Source: DUTS01 sp050951605
GTDB lineage: Bacteria; Bacillota; Peptococcia; DRI-13; DTU073
Direction of reading: 5' to 3'
DNA length: 64,000 nt
Assembly (NCBI GenBank): GCA_050951605.1
Contig: JBMNJJ010000002.1
Span: 496,001 to 560,000 of the forward strand
The position numbers and the translations under genes are program-made. Shown here piece by piece: positions 51,842-61,556 of the stretch (the first letter of the stretch is position 1; each line of letters starts with the position of its first letter). The notes under the pieces were generated by a model. That model was not told the origin of the DNA and ran no database searches. It worked only from the letters and a program-made list of their open reading frames with translations.

Positions 51842-52135
51842 ATGGAAATTAAAGGGATAAGTTCATTACAGGCTGTTGGATCCGAAAAATATTTAAATCA
51901 AGCTAAAGATAATGTACAGAATTTTGGTGACTTTTTAAAAGATGCTTTGAGTAAAGTAAATACATCTCAATTACAGGCTGAGCAGTTAACTTATGATTTT
52001 GTTATTGGTAATAATGTGGAGTTGCATCAAGTTGTTTTGGCGACAGAAAAAGCTGCTCTTGCTTTACAATTAACAGTACAAATTAAAAACAAAGTAGTGG
52101 AAGCATACCAAGAAATAATGAGAATGCAGGTATAA
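51842..52135 (+). CDS. fliE: Flagellar hook-basal body protein FliE
   Basis: A 97-residue protein that joins the rod to the MS ring. The C-terminal ALQLTVQIKNKVVEAYQEIMRMQV segment is the family signature. It lies between flgC and fliF, the usual order. Confidence 0.95.
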   Translation: MEIKGISSLQAVGSEKYLNQAKDNVQNFGDFLKDALSKVNTSQLQAEQLTYDFVIGNNVELHQVVLATEKAALALQLTVQIKNKVVEAYQEIMRMQV

Positions 52136-52151
52136 TCCTTGAGGTGAGACA

Positions 52152-53702
52152 ATGGGTTTAGGGGCTCAATTTCAAGACCAAATAAATAATGTGTGGCAAA
52201 ATTTTTCTAAAAGGCAAAAGGCTACTATTTTAATTATAGTTCTTTTATTTTTTGTTATAGTAATAGGACTAATCTTCGTCAATCAGCCTAAAATGGAAGT
52301 GCTTTATTCCGGGTTAAGTCCGGAAAATGCTCAGGCACTTACTGCAAAATTAAAGGAAATGAAAGTACCTTATCAATTAGCTGATGAAGGTAAAACTATT
52401 TTAGTGAGAGCTGAGGATAAATATCAATTACGTTTAGATATGGCAAGTCAGGTTAATTTAACGGGTGTGATTGGTTTTGAATCTTTTAATGAAACTCGTT
52501 TTGGAGAAACGGATACTGATAAACGGGTTCGGTATCTTGTAGCTTTACAAGGTGAGCTGACGCGCACTATCGAATACCTTGATGCAGTAGAAACAGCTAA
52601 AATACATATTGTTATACCTGAGAAGTCCTTATTTATTCGTGATGAGAAAGAGGCTACAGCATCTGTATTGCTTCGCTTAAAGCCTTATGCTAGCTTAAGA
52701 CCTGAACAAGTAAAGTCAATTATGTCTTTTGTTAGTCATAGTGTTGAAGGTCTTAAATTGAAAAATGTTACAGTAATGGATGTTAACGGGAATTTACTTT
52801 CAGAAGATATAGCTGATAGTTTTTCACGGAATTTTACGCAAGTTTCGGCTAACCAGCTTGCGTTAAAACAGCAATATGAAAAGGAAACGGCTAAATCCGT
52901 ACAAACTATGTTGGAAAAAATATTAGGGCCAGAGAAAGCTGTTGTTAGAGCTAGTGTTTCTATGGACTTTGATCAGGTGGAAACCCATTCAGAAAAATAT
53001 GGTGACCCCTTCCTTGTTAGTGAACAGATTAAAGAAGAAAGTTCTCGAGGTGGCTCACAACCGCTAGGAGGAAATCCTGCTGATGCAAATATGGCAGGTC
53101 CTAGCTATGGCGAGATCGGTTCAGGGACAAGTGAACATGAGTTAATAGAAACAATGCGTAATTATGATGCCGGTAAAACAATAGAAACAAAAATTACTGC
53201 TCCGGGTAAAATTACAAATATTTCTTTATCTGTGCTTATTGATGGAAATTTAACACCGGAGGAAGAAAGTAATATTAAAAAAGTTGTAGCTGATGCTGCA
53301 GGTGTAAATATAGATAGAGGTGACCAGGTTTCAGTTGTTGCAATGCCTTTTAATACTAAAGATACTTCAAAGATGGAAGAAGAATTAGCTAAAAGGGAAT
53401 CTTTTCAACAAAGAATGGAATATTTAAAAATGTTACAGACTCCTTTAATTATTCTTTTGCTGCTAGGGATATCAGTTTTTATTGTGCGTCGATTGGGAGA
53501 AGTGGCTTCGGAAAAAAAGCGTTATATGGCGAAGGATGCTCAAGAAATAGCAGCTCTCAGTGATGATGATATTAATGTTAAATTGACCTTATCTCCTGAG
53601 GCTATGGAAAAGAAAGCTATCCAGAAACAAGTAGATAACCTTATTAAAAAGGCTCCTGAAGAAGTTGCTAAAGTAGTAAAGACCTGGTTAGCCGAAGAGT
53701 AG
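52152..53702 (+). CDS. fliF: Flagellar MS-ring protein FliF
   Basis: Forms the MS ring in the membrane. Two membrane helices (about 24-46 and 426-446) flank the ring-building domains. SGLSPENAQALTAKLKEM near 56-73 and KIHIVIPEKSLFIRDE near 150-165 are typical. At 516 residues it is standard. It starts at ATG after GAGGTGAGAC. Confidence 0.96.
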   Translation: MGLGAQFQDQINNVWQNFSKRQKATILIIVLLFFVIVIGLIFVNQPKMEVLYSGLSPENAQALTAKLKEMKVPYQLADEGKTILVRAEDKYQLRLDMASQVNLTGVIGFESFNETRFGETDTDKRVRYLVALQGELTRTIEYLDAVETAKIHIVIPEKSLFIRDEKEATASVLLRLKPYASLRPEQVKSIMSFVSHSVEGLKLKNVTVMDVNGNLLSEDIADSFSRNFTQVSANQLALKQQYEKETAKSVQTMLEKILGPEKAVVRASVSMDFDQVETHSEKYGDPFLVSEQIKEESSRGGSQPLGGNPADANMAGPSYGEIGSGTSEHELIETMRNYDAGKTIETKITAPGKITNISLSVLIDGNLTPEEESNIKKVVADAAGVNIDRGDQVSVVAMPFNTKDTSKMEEELAKRESFQQRMEYLKMLQTPLIILLLLGISVFIVRRLGEVASEKKRYMAKDAQEIAALSDDDINVKLTLSPEAMEKKAIQKQVDNLIKKAPEEVAKVVKTWLAEE

Positions 53703-53713
53703 AGGTGATAATA

Positions 53714-54724
53714 TTGGGAAGTAGTCAGCAGTTAACAGGACGTCAAAAAGCTTCTGTTTTTATGATCAGTTTGGGACCTGAAAAGTCGGCACAAGTGATG
53801 AAATATCTTAACGAAGAAGAAATAGAAAGACTTACCTTAGAGATAGCTAGTGTAAGAAATATTGATAATGAACAATTAGAGAGTGTTACAAAAGAGTTTA
53901 CGGAACTTTATATGGCTTCTCATTATATAGCACAAGGTGGCATAGAGTATGCACAAGAAGTTTTGGAAAAGGCATTAGGAAATGAGAAAGCTATTGCCAT
54001 CATTAACCATCTTTCCTCCAATTTACAAATAAAACCGTTTGATTTTATCAGAAAAACGGATCCGGGTCAGGTTTTGAATTTTATTCAGGGCGAACATGCA
54101 CAGACGATAGCCTTAATAATGTCTTATCTTGACCCGGAACAAGCTGCGATAATTTTATCTGCTCTACCTAGTGAACGACAAACTGAAGTCGCTAGGCGAA
54201 TAGCGATTATGGATAGTACTTCTCCGGAAATAATTAGAGAAGTTGAAAATACCTTGGAGAAAAAGATTACTACCTTAGGTACTCAAGATTACACAAGTGC
54301 CGGGGGTATTAATTCAATAGTTGATATTTTGAATAATGTGGATAGGTCAACAGAAAAGACAATATTAGAGACTTTAGAAGTACAGGACCCTGTTTTGTCA
54401 GAAGAAATTAAAAAATTAATGTTTGTTTTTGAAGATATTATTAAAATGGATGATCGTAGTATTCAGTTAGTGCTTCGTGAGGTGGAAAGTAAAGATTTAG
54501 CGTTAGCACTTAAGGGTGCTGGGGAAGAAGTAAAAGATAAAGTTAAAAAGAATATGTCTAAACGTGCTGCAGAAATGTTAGAAGAAGAAATAGTTTTCTT
54601 AGGACCGGTTCGTTTAAGGGATGTGGAAGATGCTCAACAGCGAATCGTTACTGTGATTCGTCGTCTAGAAGAATCAGGAGAGATTATTATTTCCCGCGGA
54701 GGGGGAGACGAGATTATTGAGTAA
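53714..54724 (+). CDS. fliG: Flagellar motor switch protein FliG
   Basis: A rotor protein that engages MotA and carries torque. The N-terminal FliF-binding part, the middle and the C-terminal torque helix (DDRSIQLVLREVESKDLALALKG, about 251-273) are complete. TTG 53714 is preferred because GAGGTG lies at 53702-53707. An in-frame GTG at 53705 is within that site. The end overlaps fliH by eight bases. Confidence 0.95.
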   Translation: MGSSQQLTGRQKASVFMISLGPEKSAQVMKYLNEEEIERLTLEIASVRNIDNEQLESVTKEFTELYMASHYIAQGGIEYAQEVLEKALGNEKAIAIINHLSSNLQIKPFDFIRKTDPGQVLNFIQGEHAQTIALIMSYLDPEQAAIILSALPSERQTEVARRIAIMDSTSPEIIREVENTLEKKITTLGTQDYTSAGGINSIVDILNNVDRSTEKTILETLEVQDPVLSEEIKKLMFVFEDIIKMDDRSIQLVLREVESKDLALALKGAGEEVKDKVKKNMSKRAAEMLEEEIVFLGPVRLRDVEDAQQRIVTVIRRLEESGEIIISRGGGDEIIE

Positions 54725-55481
54725 GGTTATCAAATCTTGTTTTGTTAAAAAGAAAGAAAAAAAGAGTTTAGGGACAAACGATTCTTTTGCCAAAGCTTCT
54801 TTTGGTGAAAGTCAAGGTGAGTTTACTAGAGAAACAGCACATGCTATTTATCAGGAAACGAAAATGATGATGGAAGAATTAGTTAGTGAGGCCCAAAAAA
54901 AAGCAAAAGCAATAATTTGTGAAGCAGAAAGAGGGGTAGAAAAGTTAAAACAGGAAAGTCAGGTTGAGTATGAACAAGTAAAAAAGACGGCTTATCAAGA
55001 AGGGGTACAATCGGGATACGAAGAAGGGATGAAAAAAGCAGAAGAAGAAATAAAAGTTTTAGCAGAAGAAACAAAGAGATTAGCAAAAAATTTAGGTGAT
55101 TATAAAGTAAAATATATGCAGGAAAATGCCGAAGAAATTATTACTTTGGTTTTGACTATTGCCAAAAAAATTATTAATACAATTGTGGAGTTAAAACCGG
55201 AAATTATCTGTAATATTGTTAAAAATGTTTTGGAGGAAGCAGGCGATGCAGAAAAGTTGATAGTTAAAGTTAATCCACTTCATTTACCTTATTTAGATGT
55301 TTATGACCAGCAATATCAAGAGATGAGCACAGGCAAACTTTGTTTTGAAGGAGACTCTGAAGTTGAGTTGGGAGGATGTGTCCTTGTTACAGAAAATGGG
55401 TTTATTGATGCTCAAATAGATGAGCAATTACTTCTTTTAAAAAAAGCACTAAAGGAAGAAAGTAATTATGTTGAACTTTGA
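54717..55481 (+). CDS. fliH: Flagellar export protein FliH
   Basis: The stator-like regulator of the export ATPase FliI. The central part (about 40-140) is a long charged coiled coil with Glu/Lys-rich heptads, followed by a globular C-terminal domain with LPYLDVYDQQYQE near 186-198. It starts at TTG 54717, inside the fliG end, and overlaps fliI by 14 bases. Confidence 0.9.
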   Translation: MSKVIKSCFVKKKEKKSLGTNDSFAKASFGESQGEFTRETAHAIYQETKMMMEELVSEAQKKAKAIICEAERGVEKLKQESQVEYEQVKKTAYQEGVQSGYEEGMKKAEEEIKVLAEETKRLAKNLGDYKVKYMQENAEEIITLVLTIAKKIINTIVELKPEIICNIVKNVLEEAGDAEKLIVKVNPLHLPYLDVYDQQYQEMSTGKLCFEGDSEVELGGCVLVTENGFIDAQIDEQLLLLKKALKEESNYVEL

Positions 55482-56784
55482 AAAATTAAAAAATACGGTT
55501 ATCAAAACGAAAACATTACGTTTTAAAGGATATGTTACAGAAATTATTGGTTTAATTATCCAGGCACAAGGTCCTAAAGCAGGGATAGGTGAATTAGTTT
55601 ATATACAAAGTGAACAGGGCCTTATTCCGGCTGAAGTTGTAGGGTTTAAGGAAAACAGGAATTTGTTGATGTCATATGGAAATATGTCTGGTATTGCTCC
55701 GGGAGATTTGATTATCTCTAGTGGTGACTTTCTTAAGGTGAAAGTTGGGTCTCATATTGTTGGTCGAGTACTTAATGGCTTAGGTGAACCAATTGATGAA
55801 AAGGGGATGTTGGTTTGGGAAAAAGAATATCCTCTTTATGAGGCTCCTCCTCATCCTTTAAAAAGGAAAAGGATTAATAAGACTTTATCGTTGGGAATTA
55901 AGGCTATTGATGGACTTTTAACGTGTGGAAGCGGGCAAAGGTTAGGTATATTTTCCGGAAGTGGTGTAGGGAAGAGTACTCTTTTGGGGATGATTGCCAG
56001 AAATAGCAGTGCTGATATTAATGTAATTGCTTTGATTGGGGAACGTGGGCGTGAAGTTCGCGAGTTTTTAGAAAATGACCTTGGTCCAGGTATTAAAAAA
56101 TCAGTTGTTGTTATTGCTTCCTCAGACCAGCCGGCTATAATTCGCGTTAAAGCAGCTTTTTTAGCTACAGCTATTGCTGAATATTTTCGGGACCAGGGAG
56201 CTAAGGTTGTGCTAATGATGGATTCGGTAACTAGGTTTGCGATGGCCCAAAGGGAAATTGGCTTAGCTGTAGGTGAACCTCCTGCTACTAAAGGTTATAC
56301 GCCTTCTGTTTTTGCTTTATTACCGCGTCTTTTAGAAAGGGCAGGAACCGCTGAAAAGGGTAGTATTACCGGACTTTATACTGTTTTGGTTGATGGTGAT
56401 GACTTTAATGAACCGATTGCCGATGCGACAAGAGGAATTTTAGATGGACATATTGTGCTTTCACGACAATTGGCTGCTTTGGGACATTATCCGGCGATTG
56501 ATGTTCTTAATAGTGTCAGTCGAGTGATGATTAATATTATAGATGAGGAGCATCTTCAGGCTGTTTCTAAAATTAAAGAAATTATAGCTGTATATAATGA
56601 AGCGAAAGATTTAATTGATGTAGGTGCTTATCAAAAAGGGAATAATTTTAAAATTGATTTATCAATTCAATTTATAGATAAAATAAATGAATTTTTACAA
56701 CAAGGGGTTAAGGAATATTGGGAACTCGAGCAGACACATGAATTATTAAGGACCCTTTATCATGAAATTAACGGAAATGAGTAG
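55468..56784 (+). CDS. fliI: Flagellum-specific ATP synthase FliI
   Basis: The export ATPase of the flagellar type III system, related to F1-beta. Walker A is SGSGVGKSTLLG near 169-180, followed by the GERGREVREF motif near 191-200 and the Walker B VVLMMDSVTRFAM near 247-259. The 438 residues match the family. Confidence 0.97.
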   Translation: MLNFEKLKNTVIKTKTLRFKGYVTEIIGLIIQAQGPKAGIGELVYIQSEQGLIPAEVVGFKENRNLLMSYGNMSGIAPGDLIISSGDFLKVKVGSHIVGRVLNGLGEPIDEKGMLVWEKEYPLYEAPPHPLKRKRINKTLSLGIKAIDGLLTCGSGQRLGIFSGSGVGKSTLLGMIARNSSADINVIALIGERGREVREFLENDLGPGIKKSVVVIASSDQPAIIRVKAAFLATAIAEYFRDQGAKVVLMMDSVTRFAMAQREIGLAVGEPPATKGYTPSVFALLPRLLERAGTAEKGSITGLYTVLVDGDDFNEPIADATRGILDGHIVLSRQLAALGHYPAIDVLNSVSRVMINIIDEEHLQAVSKIKEIIAVYNEAKDLIDVGAYQKGNNFKIDLSIQFIDKINEFLQQGVKEYWELEQTHELLRTLYHEINGNE

Positions 56785-56791
56785 ATAGTTG

Positions 56792-57232
56792 ATGTTTAAG
56801 TTTCGCTTAGCTAAGGTTTTACGTTTGCGAGAGCATAAAGAAAAATTATGTCTTGAAGAAGTCGGTAAATGTGTTTCGCGGTTACAAGAAGCTTTACAAA
56901 AAAAAGAGGAACTAGAAGAAAGAATAGCAAAGTTAGAAAAGGAATATGTTGTTACTTTAACGGGCTTCGTTTCTGCGGAAAGAGTTAATTTATATAAAAA
57001 TTATTTATTGTACCATCATAAACTGTTGAAATTACAGGAAGAAGTAATTGAAGAAAAAAGGAATGACTTGGAAAAGGCTCGGGTAAAATTAGTTGAAGCA
57101 ATGAAAGAAAGAAAAATTTTAGATAAATTACAAGAAAAACAATATTTCCGCTATCAACAGGAGCAGGAGAAAAAGGAGCAGATTTTTCAGGATGAATTAG
57201 CGGTAACTTCAAAGAGAAGGCAAAGTGATTGA
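56792..57232 (+). CDS. fliJ: Flagellar export chaperone FliJ
   Basis: A 146-residue all-helical, coiled-coil protein that couples FliI to the export gate. FRLAKVLRLREHKEKL at the N-terminus is the usual FliJ start. ATG 56792 is better than the TTG at 56789, though the ribosome site is poor (GAGTAGATAG). The end overlaps the next gene. Confidence 0.88.
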   Translation: MFKFRLAKVLRLREHKEKLCLEEVGKCVSRLQEALQKKEELEERIAKLEKEYVVTLTGFVSAERVNLYKNYLLYHHKLLKLQEEVIEEKRNDLEKARVKLVEAMKERKILDKLQEKQYFRYQQEQEKKEQIFQDELAVTSKRRQSD

Positions 57233-57233
57233 G

Positions 57234-57788
57234 ATGAAAAAAATAATTATTCTTATTTTGATTTTAATAATAATTATGGCTGGGGCAGGAGTTTTTGCTG
57301 CCCATCAAACAGGCTATCTTAATTTAAATTCTGTTTTTACTCAAATACCAGGTATGGGCGGTTTTGTCGTAGAGGAAGCAGAAGGAGCATTAAAAGGGCA
57401 AAAATCGGTAGTTTCGCCAATTGAAACAGAAAACAAGAAGTTAAGGAAAGAAAAAAAAGACCTTGAGTATAAGCTTACTACTTTAGAAAGAGAAAAAACT
57501 AAATTATTAGAACAAGTTACGGAGCTGCAAACAGAATTGACGGAATTGAGGGCAGATGTAATTAAACAAGAAACAACTATTTTAAATGCAGAAGATTTAG
57601 CTGCTTATTATCAAGAAATGAAGCCTGAAGCTGTGGTTAGAATTATGGATAATTTGGATGACGAAATTGTTTTGACTATTTTGCCTCATTTAGAAAATAA
57701 ACAGACAGCAAAAATAATTGCTTTAATGGATCCGCAAAGAGCGGCCATCATTACGCAATTGTTGCTGGATAAAAAAATTCAGCAATAA
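57234..57788 (+). CDS. MotE-like (YlxF) flagellar protein with MgtE-N domain
   Basis: A 184-residue protein with an N-terminal signal anchor (about 3-22), a coiled coil (about 60-110) and a C-terminal MgtE N-like domain (YYQEMKPEAVVRIMDNL then TAKIIALMDPQRAA). It sits between fliJ and fliK like YlxF of Bacillus. In related bacteria MotE-type proteins help assemble the motor; the exact role here is inferred. ATG 57234 is three codons after an in-frame GTG (57225). Confidence 0.82.
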   Translation: MKKIIILILILIIIMAGAGVFAAHQTGYLNLNSVFTQIPGMGGFVVEEAEGALKGQKSVVSPIETENKKLRKEKKDLEYKLTTLEREKTKLLEQVTELQTELTELRADVIKQETTILNAEDLAAYYQEMKPEAVVRIMDNLDDEIVLTILPHLENKQTAKIIALMDPQRAAIITQLLLDKKIQQ

Positions 57789-57822
57789 TTATAAAAATTC
57801 TATGAAGGGAGGTGAAAAAATA

Positions 57823-59061
57823 ATGGCGAATATTGGTGCAGTAATGTTAATGGAAGAGGCAACTGTAAAACCAGATCAAGTATCTTTATCTAAAAAGGAG
57901 CAGGAAAAATTCTCTGAAATGTTAGCAGTATTTCTTGGGAAAACATGTTTTTCTGTGGATAAATTATTAGAAGATGCCTCGGTTGAAAAACAAGATATTC
58001 ATTGTAGTTTAGAGGGTAATAAGGAGATAGATAAAAATGATTTAAGAGGTTTGTTAGTGATGCTTAATCCTGGACTTTGGGGAGAATTGCCAGAAGAAGA
58101 GGCTGCAGTACTGTCTAAAGGTGAAGGACCTTGGTTTGAGCATATAAAACAAAACATTACCCTTGGGAAGTTCTTTGAGAAGCCTTCCGTGGAGTCGAGA
58201 CAACTTTATGAAAAGCTAGAAAAGCTTTTACAACAGAATTCTTTAAATTTAAAAGAATTAAATTTTTTGCAAGAAATAAAAGAGAAGATAGAACTTCAAG
58301 AGCTACAAGCAAATCAAGACAGAGCGAACTTTGATTTTTTGAAAGCAGAAAAATTTACTACAAGGGAGAAAAGTACCATAGAGAGTGAGTCGTTTAATTT
58401 AGGTGAAAGAGAAATTCTTAAAGATTCTGAAGAGATAAAAGAAGCGAAACAGTTAAACTTCAACAATGAGTTAAAGGAAATAAATAAGCTGCCTGAAAAA
58501 GAAGCTAGCTTAAAAAACGAGTTTATCAACCAAGAAGAAAGTTGGGCCCAAATCTTTTCGACTAAAGCTAGTGAAAATATGAAGAATACAGTAGGGGAGT
58601 TAAGGTTAAACACTGAAAATTTGGCAAGAGACTTACCGGAGATAGTTCTTTCGCAGATTAAAACACTTCAACATCTAAATGGTAGTAAGGATGTAATTAT
58701 TCATTTAGAACCTAAAGAATTAGGTAAATTGGTAGTGAAATTGACTTCAGAGGAAGGCATTGTTTCTGTAAAGTTTGTGGCTCACTATCCTGTGACCAGA
58801 AATTTGCTAGAAAGCGGTTTGGATAATTTACGACAATCTTTTGTCGAGCAAGGTATTTCTTTTGACCGTTTAGATGTGGAATTAGGTGGGCAGCAGTTAG
58901 AGCAAAATCAGTATCAGCATCAACAACAATTAATGTGGTCAGAAAAGCAAAGTCGTACGGAAAGAAGTGGGGAGTTTGCCGAACGTTATTTTGAAAAAAG
59001 CTTATCAGAGGTTAAGCCGGATGGTTTCCTAAAACTGGGGACTTATGATTACCTTGTTTAA
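57823..59061 (+). CDS. fliK: Flagellar hook-length control protein FliK
   Basis: A secreted ruler that sets hook length. A variable, Glu/Lys-rich N-terminal two-thirds is followed by the Flg_hook domain (about 290-370) with HLEPKELGKLVVKLTSEEG near 299-317. Family members differ greatly before that domain. ATG 57823 is chosen because GGGAGGTGA is about nine bases upstream. An earlier in-frame start (57802) is less conserved. The C-terminus overlaps the flgD leader. Confidence 0.9.
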   Translation: MANIGAVMLMEEATVKPDQVSLSKKEQEKFSEMLAVFLGKTCFSVDKLLEDASVEKQDIHCSLEGNKEIDKNDLRGLLVMLNPGLWGELPEEEAAVLSKGEGPWFEHIKQNITLGKFFEKPSVESRQLYEKLEKLLQQNSLNLKELNFLQEIKEKIELQELQANQDRANFDFLKAEKFTTREKSTIESESFNLGEREILKDSEEIKEAKQLNFNNELKEINKLPEKEASLKNEFINQEESWAQIFSTKASENMKNTVGELRLNTENLARDLPEIVLSQIKTLQHLNGSKDVIIHLEPKELGKLVVKLTSEEGIVSVKFVAHYPVTRNLLESGLDNLRQSFVEQGISFDRLDVELGGQQLEQNQYQHQQQLMWSEKQSRTERSGEFAERYFEKSLSEVKPDGFLKLGTYDYLV

Positions 59062-59080
59062 GGAGAAAGGAGTGAAGAAG

Positions 59081-59554
59081 ATGCAAGTAGAGGCTATGGG
59101 GCTTAATAATGTGTCGATGGAAAAACGAGATGCTATAGCTAAGAATACTTTGGGTAAAGATGACTTTCTTAAACTTTTAGTTACAGAATTACGTTATCAA
59201 GATGCTTTGGAACCGATGAATGATCGGGAATTTATTGCTCAGATGGCCCAGATGTCATCTTTAGAGCAAATGCAGAACTTGAATAAAACTGTGGAGGAAG
59301 GACTTTTAGCTATAGTTGAATCACAAAATAATTTTCAAGGAAGTATGGCTACTGTTTTAGAAGTAATGATGGAACAGAATTATTTTAATACTTTTAATCA
59401 GGGTTTAAATCTTTTAGGTCGAGAGGTAACGTATATTAGTGAAGGGCAAGAAAGTGAAGGAACGGTAACAGCTCTCAAACAAGGGGATGGTTGTTATATA
59501 GCTGTGGTTAATGATGAAGAAATTGCTTTAACGCAAATTACTTTAGTGAAGTAG
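59081..59554 (+). CDS. flgD: Flagellar hook-capping protein FlgD
   Basis: Caps the growing hook. The family motif GKDDFLKLLVTELRYQDALEPM lies near residues 25-46 (shown in part: KDDFLKLLVTEL), with FIAQMAQMSSLEQM near 51-64. At 157 residues it lacks the longer C-terminal FLN-type domain of enterobacterial FlgD, as in most Firmicutes. ATG 59081 follows AAAGGAGTGA. An in-frame start at 59045 lies before that site. Confidence 0.93.
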   Translation: MQVEAMGLNNVSMEKRDAIAKNTLGKDDFLKLLVTELRYQDALEPMNDREFIAQMAQMSSLEQMQNLNKTVEEGLLAIVESQNNFQGSMATVLEVMMEQNYFNTFNQGLNLLGREVTYISEGQESEGTVTALKQGDGCYIAVVNDEEIALTQITLVK

Positions 59555-59563
59555 GTGATAACG

Positions 59564-59953
59564 TTGGTCGATAAACCTTTTCTTATTTCGCAACCAATAA
59601 AGCCTATAGGTTCTAGGCAACCAGGAAAAATAAAAACTCCATCTAAAGCAGATAAACAACTATTTAATGAAGTGCTACAAAAAGAAATAGTCGGTTTAGG
59701 GGATTTAAAGTTTTCACGTCATGCACAAGAAAGGATTGAGACTAGGCAGATTAAGTTAGAGCAAACACATTTGTTAAGATTAAAGGAAGCGATGGCCAAG
59801 GCTCAAACAAAAGGAGCGAGAGAATCCTTAATTTTATTAGATGATTTAGCTTTTGTAGTAAGCATTAAAAACAAAACAGTCATTACTGCTGTTGATAGTG
59901 ATAGTAGAAAAGGTAATGTTTTTACAAATATTGATAGTGCAGTTATTAATTAA
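59564..59953 (+). CDS. TIGR02530 family flagellar operon protein
   Basis: A 129-residue protein of the TIGR02530 group, found only between flgD and flgE in flagellar operons of Firmicutes and some other bacteria. KFSRHAQERIETRQIKL near 50-66 is the signature, and SLILLDDLAFVVSIKNKTVITAVD near 86-109 matches the family end. Function unknown, possibly in hook assembly. TTG 59564 sits behind TAGGTGATAACG; an in-frame GTG (59555) overlaps it. Confidence 0.88.
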   Translation: MVDKPFLISQPIKPIGSRQPGKIKTPSKADKQLFNEVLQKEIVGLGDLKFSRHAQERIETRQIKLEQTHLLRLKEAMAKAQTKGARESLILLDDLAFVVSIKNKTVITAVDSDSRKGNVFTNIDSAVIN

Positions 59954-59971
59954 AGGTGGTAAAGAAGTTAT

Positions 59972-60022
59972 GAGGCTGGACCTCTTGTAGGAAGCCTTGA
60001 CCGGGGAAAGACAGACTCGGTC
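59972..60022 (+). other. Structured leader upstream of flgE
   Basis: Two hairpins lie in tandem: AGGCT (59973-59977) with AGCCT (59993-59997), or alternatively GAGG with CCTC, and GACCG (59999-60003) with CGGTC (60018-60022). A six-codon ORF begins at ATG 59970 after GGTGGTAAAGAAG. No T run follows, so it is not a terminator, and it does not match any riboswitch that I know. Confidence 0.4.
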
Positions 60023-60052
60023 GGAAATGTAAATTAAAGGAGGTTATGAGTT

Positions 60053-61490
60053 ATGATGCGCTCATTATTTGCCGGTGTTTCTGGTTTGAAAAACCATCAA
60101 ACCCGGATGGATGTTATTGGTAATAATATTGCTAATGTAAATACTATTGGTTTTAAAAAAAGTCGTGTTGTTTTTCAGGATATGTTAAGTCAGATGTTAA
60201 GAAGTGCGGCAAGTCCGACCACGAATAGAGGAGGTACTAATCCTGTTCAAGTTGGTTTAGGTATGTCCTTGGCTTCAATTGATGTTATTCATACGACAGG
60301 CAGTTTTCAGCCTACAGGGAAAAACACAGACCTTTCTATTGAAGGGGAAGGCTTCTTTATGGTAGGAGAAGGTAAAAATATTTTTTATACAAGGGCAGGT
60401 AACTTTGAACTTGACCTTAATAATGAATTTATTCATGGGGGGACAGGTTTGATTGCTCAAGGAATTTTAGCTGATTCTACCGGAAAAATTGATTCCAAGG
60501 GACAGATTGAGGATATTAATTTAGCAGCACAAGTTTCTTCACCGTCTCGTGCTACTACGGAAATAAATTTTGCTAAAAACTTAGATTTTAGAGCAGAACT
60601 ACAAGAAGTTATAGAAAATGTGTCACATGAAAATGGTGTGTCTACTGAAATCGATTTAATCCCACCTCTGAATAAAATAGTGGTAAAAGATGCAAGTGGT
60701 AATCTACTTGTGGAAAATGACCCTGCCGGTTTTAGTGTTGATTATTCCACAGGTAAACTAACGATTGAGGCGGCTGCCGAAAGTAAAGACTATACAATCA
60801 GTTATTATGAGCCTAATTATTCTACCAGTGTTTCCATCTTTGATTCCAAGGGTAATACTCATTTGGTTAATGTTTGCTATACGAAGATAGCTGATAATGA
60901 GTGGGCAGTAAATACTTCTGTTGATGATGTTTTTCCTTCTAATGGGAGTGGGCAAGGAACATTAGAATTTGATCCTATTACAGGTGAATTGTTAAATTCA
61001 ACAGTAAATAATGTGGTATATGACTGTTAGTGGGGCAGCCGAGCCTTGATTTTGCTCTTAATTTTGAGAATATCACAGAATATGCTGGAGATTTTACGAT
61101 TACTTATACGGGACAAGATGGCTATGAAGCTGGGTACTTAGAAGAGGTTAGTGTAGATAGTAATGGAGTTCTTAATGGGAGTTTTTCCAATGGTCAGAGA
61201 GCAGGGCACTGGCTCAGCTGACGATTGCTACTTTTAGTAATCCTGCCGGTCTTACAAAAGCCGGTAATAATCTTTATAGGGTTTCTAATAATTCCGGTGT
61301 GCCCGACCAAGGCATACCGGGCATTTCCGGACGTGGGATTATAAAGCCGGAAACCTTGGAGATGTCTAATGTGGACCTTACGCAAGAATTTGTGGAGATG
61401 ATCGTAACACAACGTGGTTTTCAAGCTAACTCGCGAGTTATTACTACTTCAGACCAAATTCTTGAGGAGTTAGTAAATCTACGTAGATAG
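60053..61490 (+). CDS. flgE: Flagellar hook protein FlgE, frame broken at three sites (four extra bases)
   Basis: FlgE builds the flagellar hook. The axial signature GNNIANVNTIGFKKSRVVFQ near 23-42, the central domain and the C-terminal SNVDLTQEFVEMIVTQRGFQ are all present, but in different frames. The repairs are one base near 61022 and one near 61041 (restoring SGAASLDFALNFENI or close to it), and a duplicated AG near 61198 (restoring NGQSRALAQLTIATF). The repaired protein has 477 residues, and the 1438-base span is consistent with four extra bases. ATG 60053 follows AAAGGAGG. I read this as an error cluster, since the rest of the operon is intact. Confidence 0.88.
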
Positions 61491-61502
61491 ATTTTTAAGA
61501 AA

Positions 61503-61530
61503 GCCCTCATCTCCGATGGGGGATGAGGGC
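61503..61530 (+). other. Strong hairpin between flgE and flbD without a T run
   Basis: GCCCTCATC (61503-61511) pairs fully with GATGAGGGC (61522-61530). AATAATTTTA follows, so it is a weak terminator at best. It could lower downstream expression or protect flgE mRNA. Confidence 0.55.
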
Positions 61531-61556
61531 AATAATTTTAGAAAGAAGGGGAGCAA

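Noticed and set aside
59954..60052. A c-di-GMP (GEMM) riboswitch before flgE
   Set aside because: The conserved GEMM core and tetraloop receptor sequences are absent; only simple hairpins remain.
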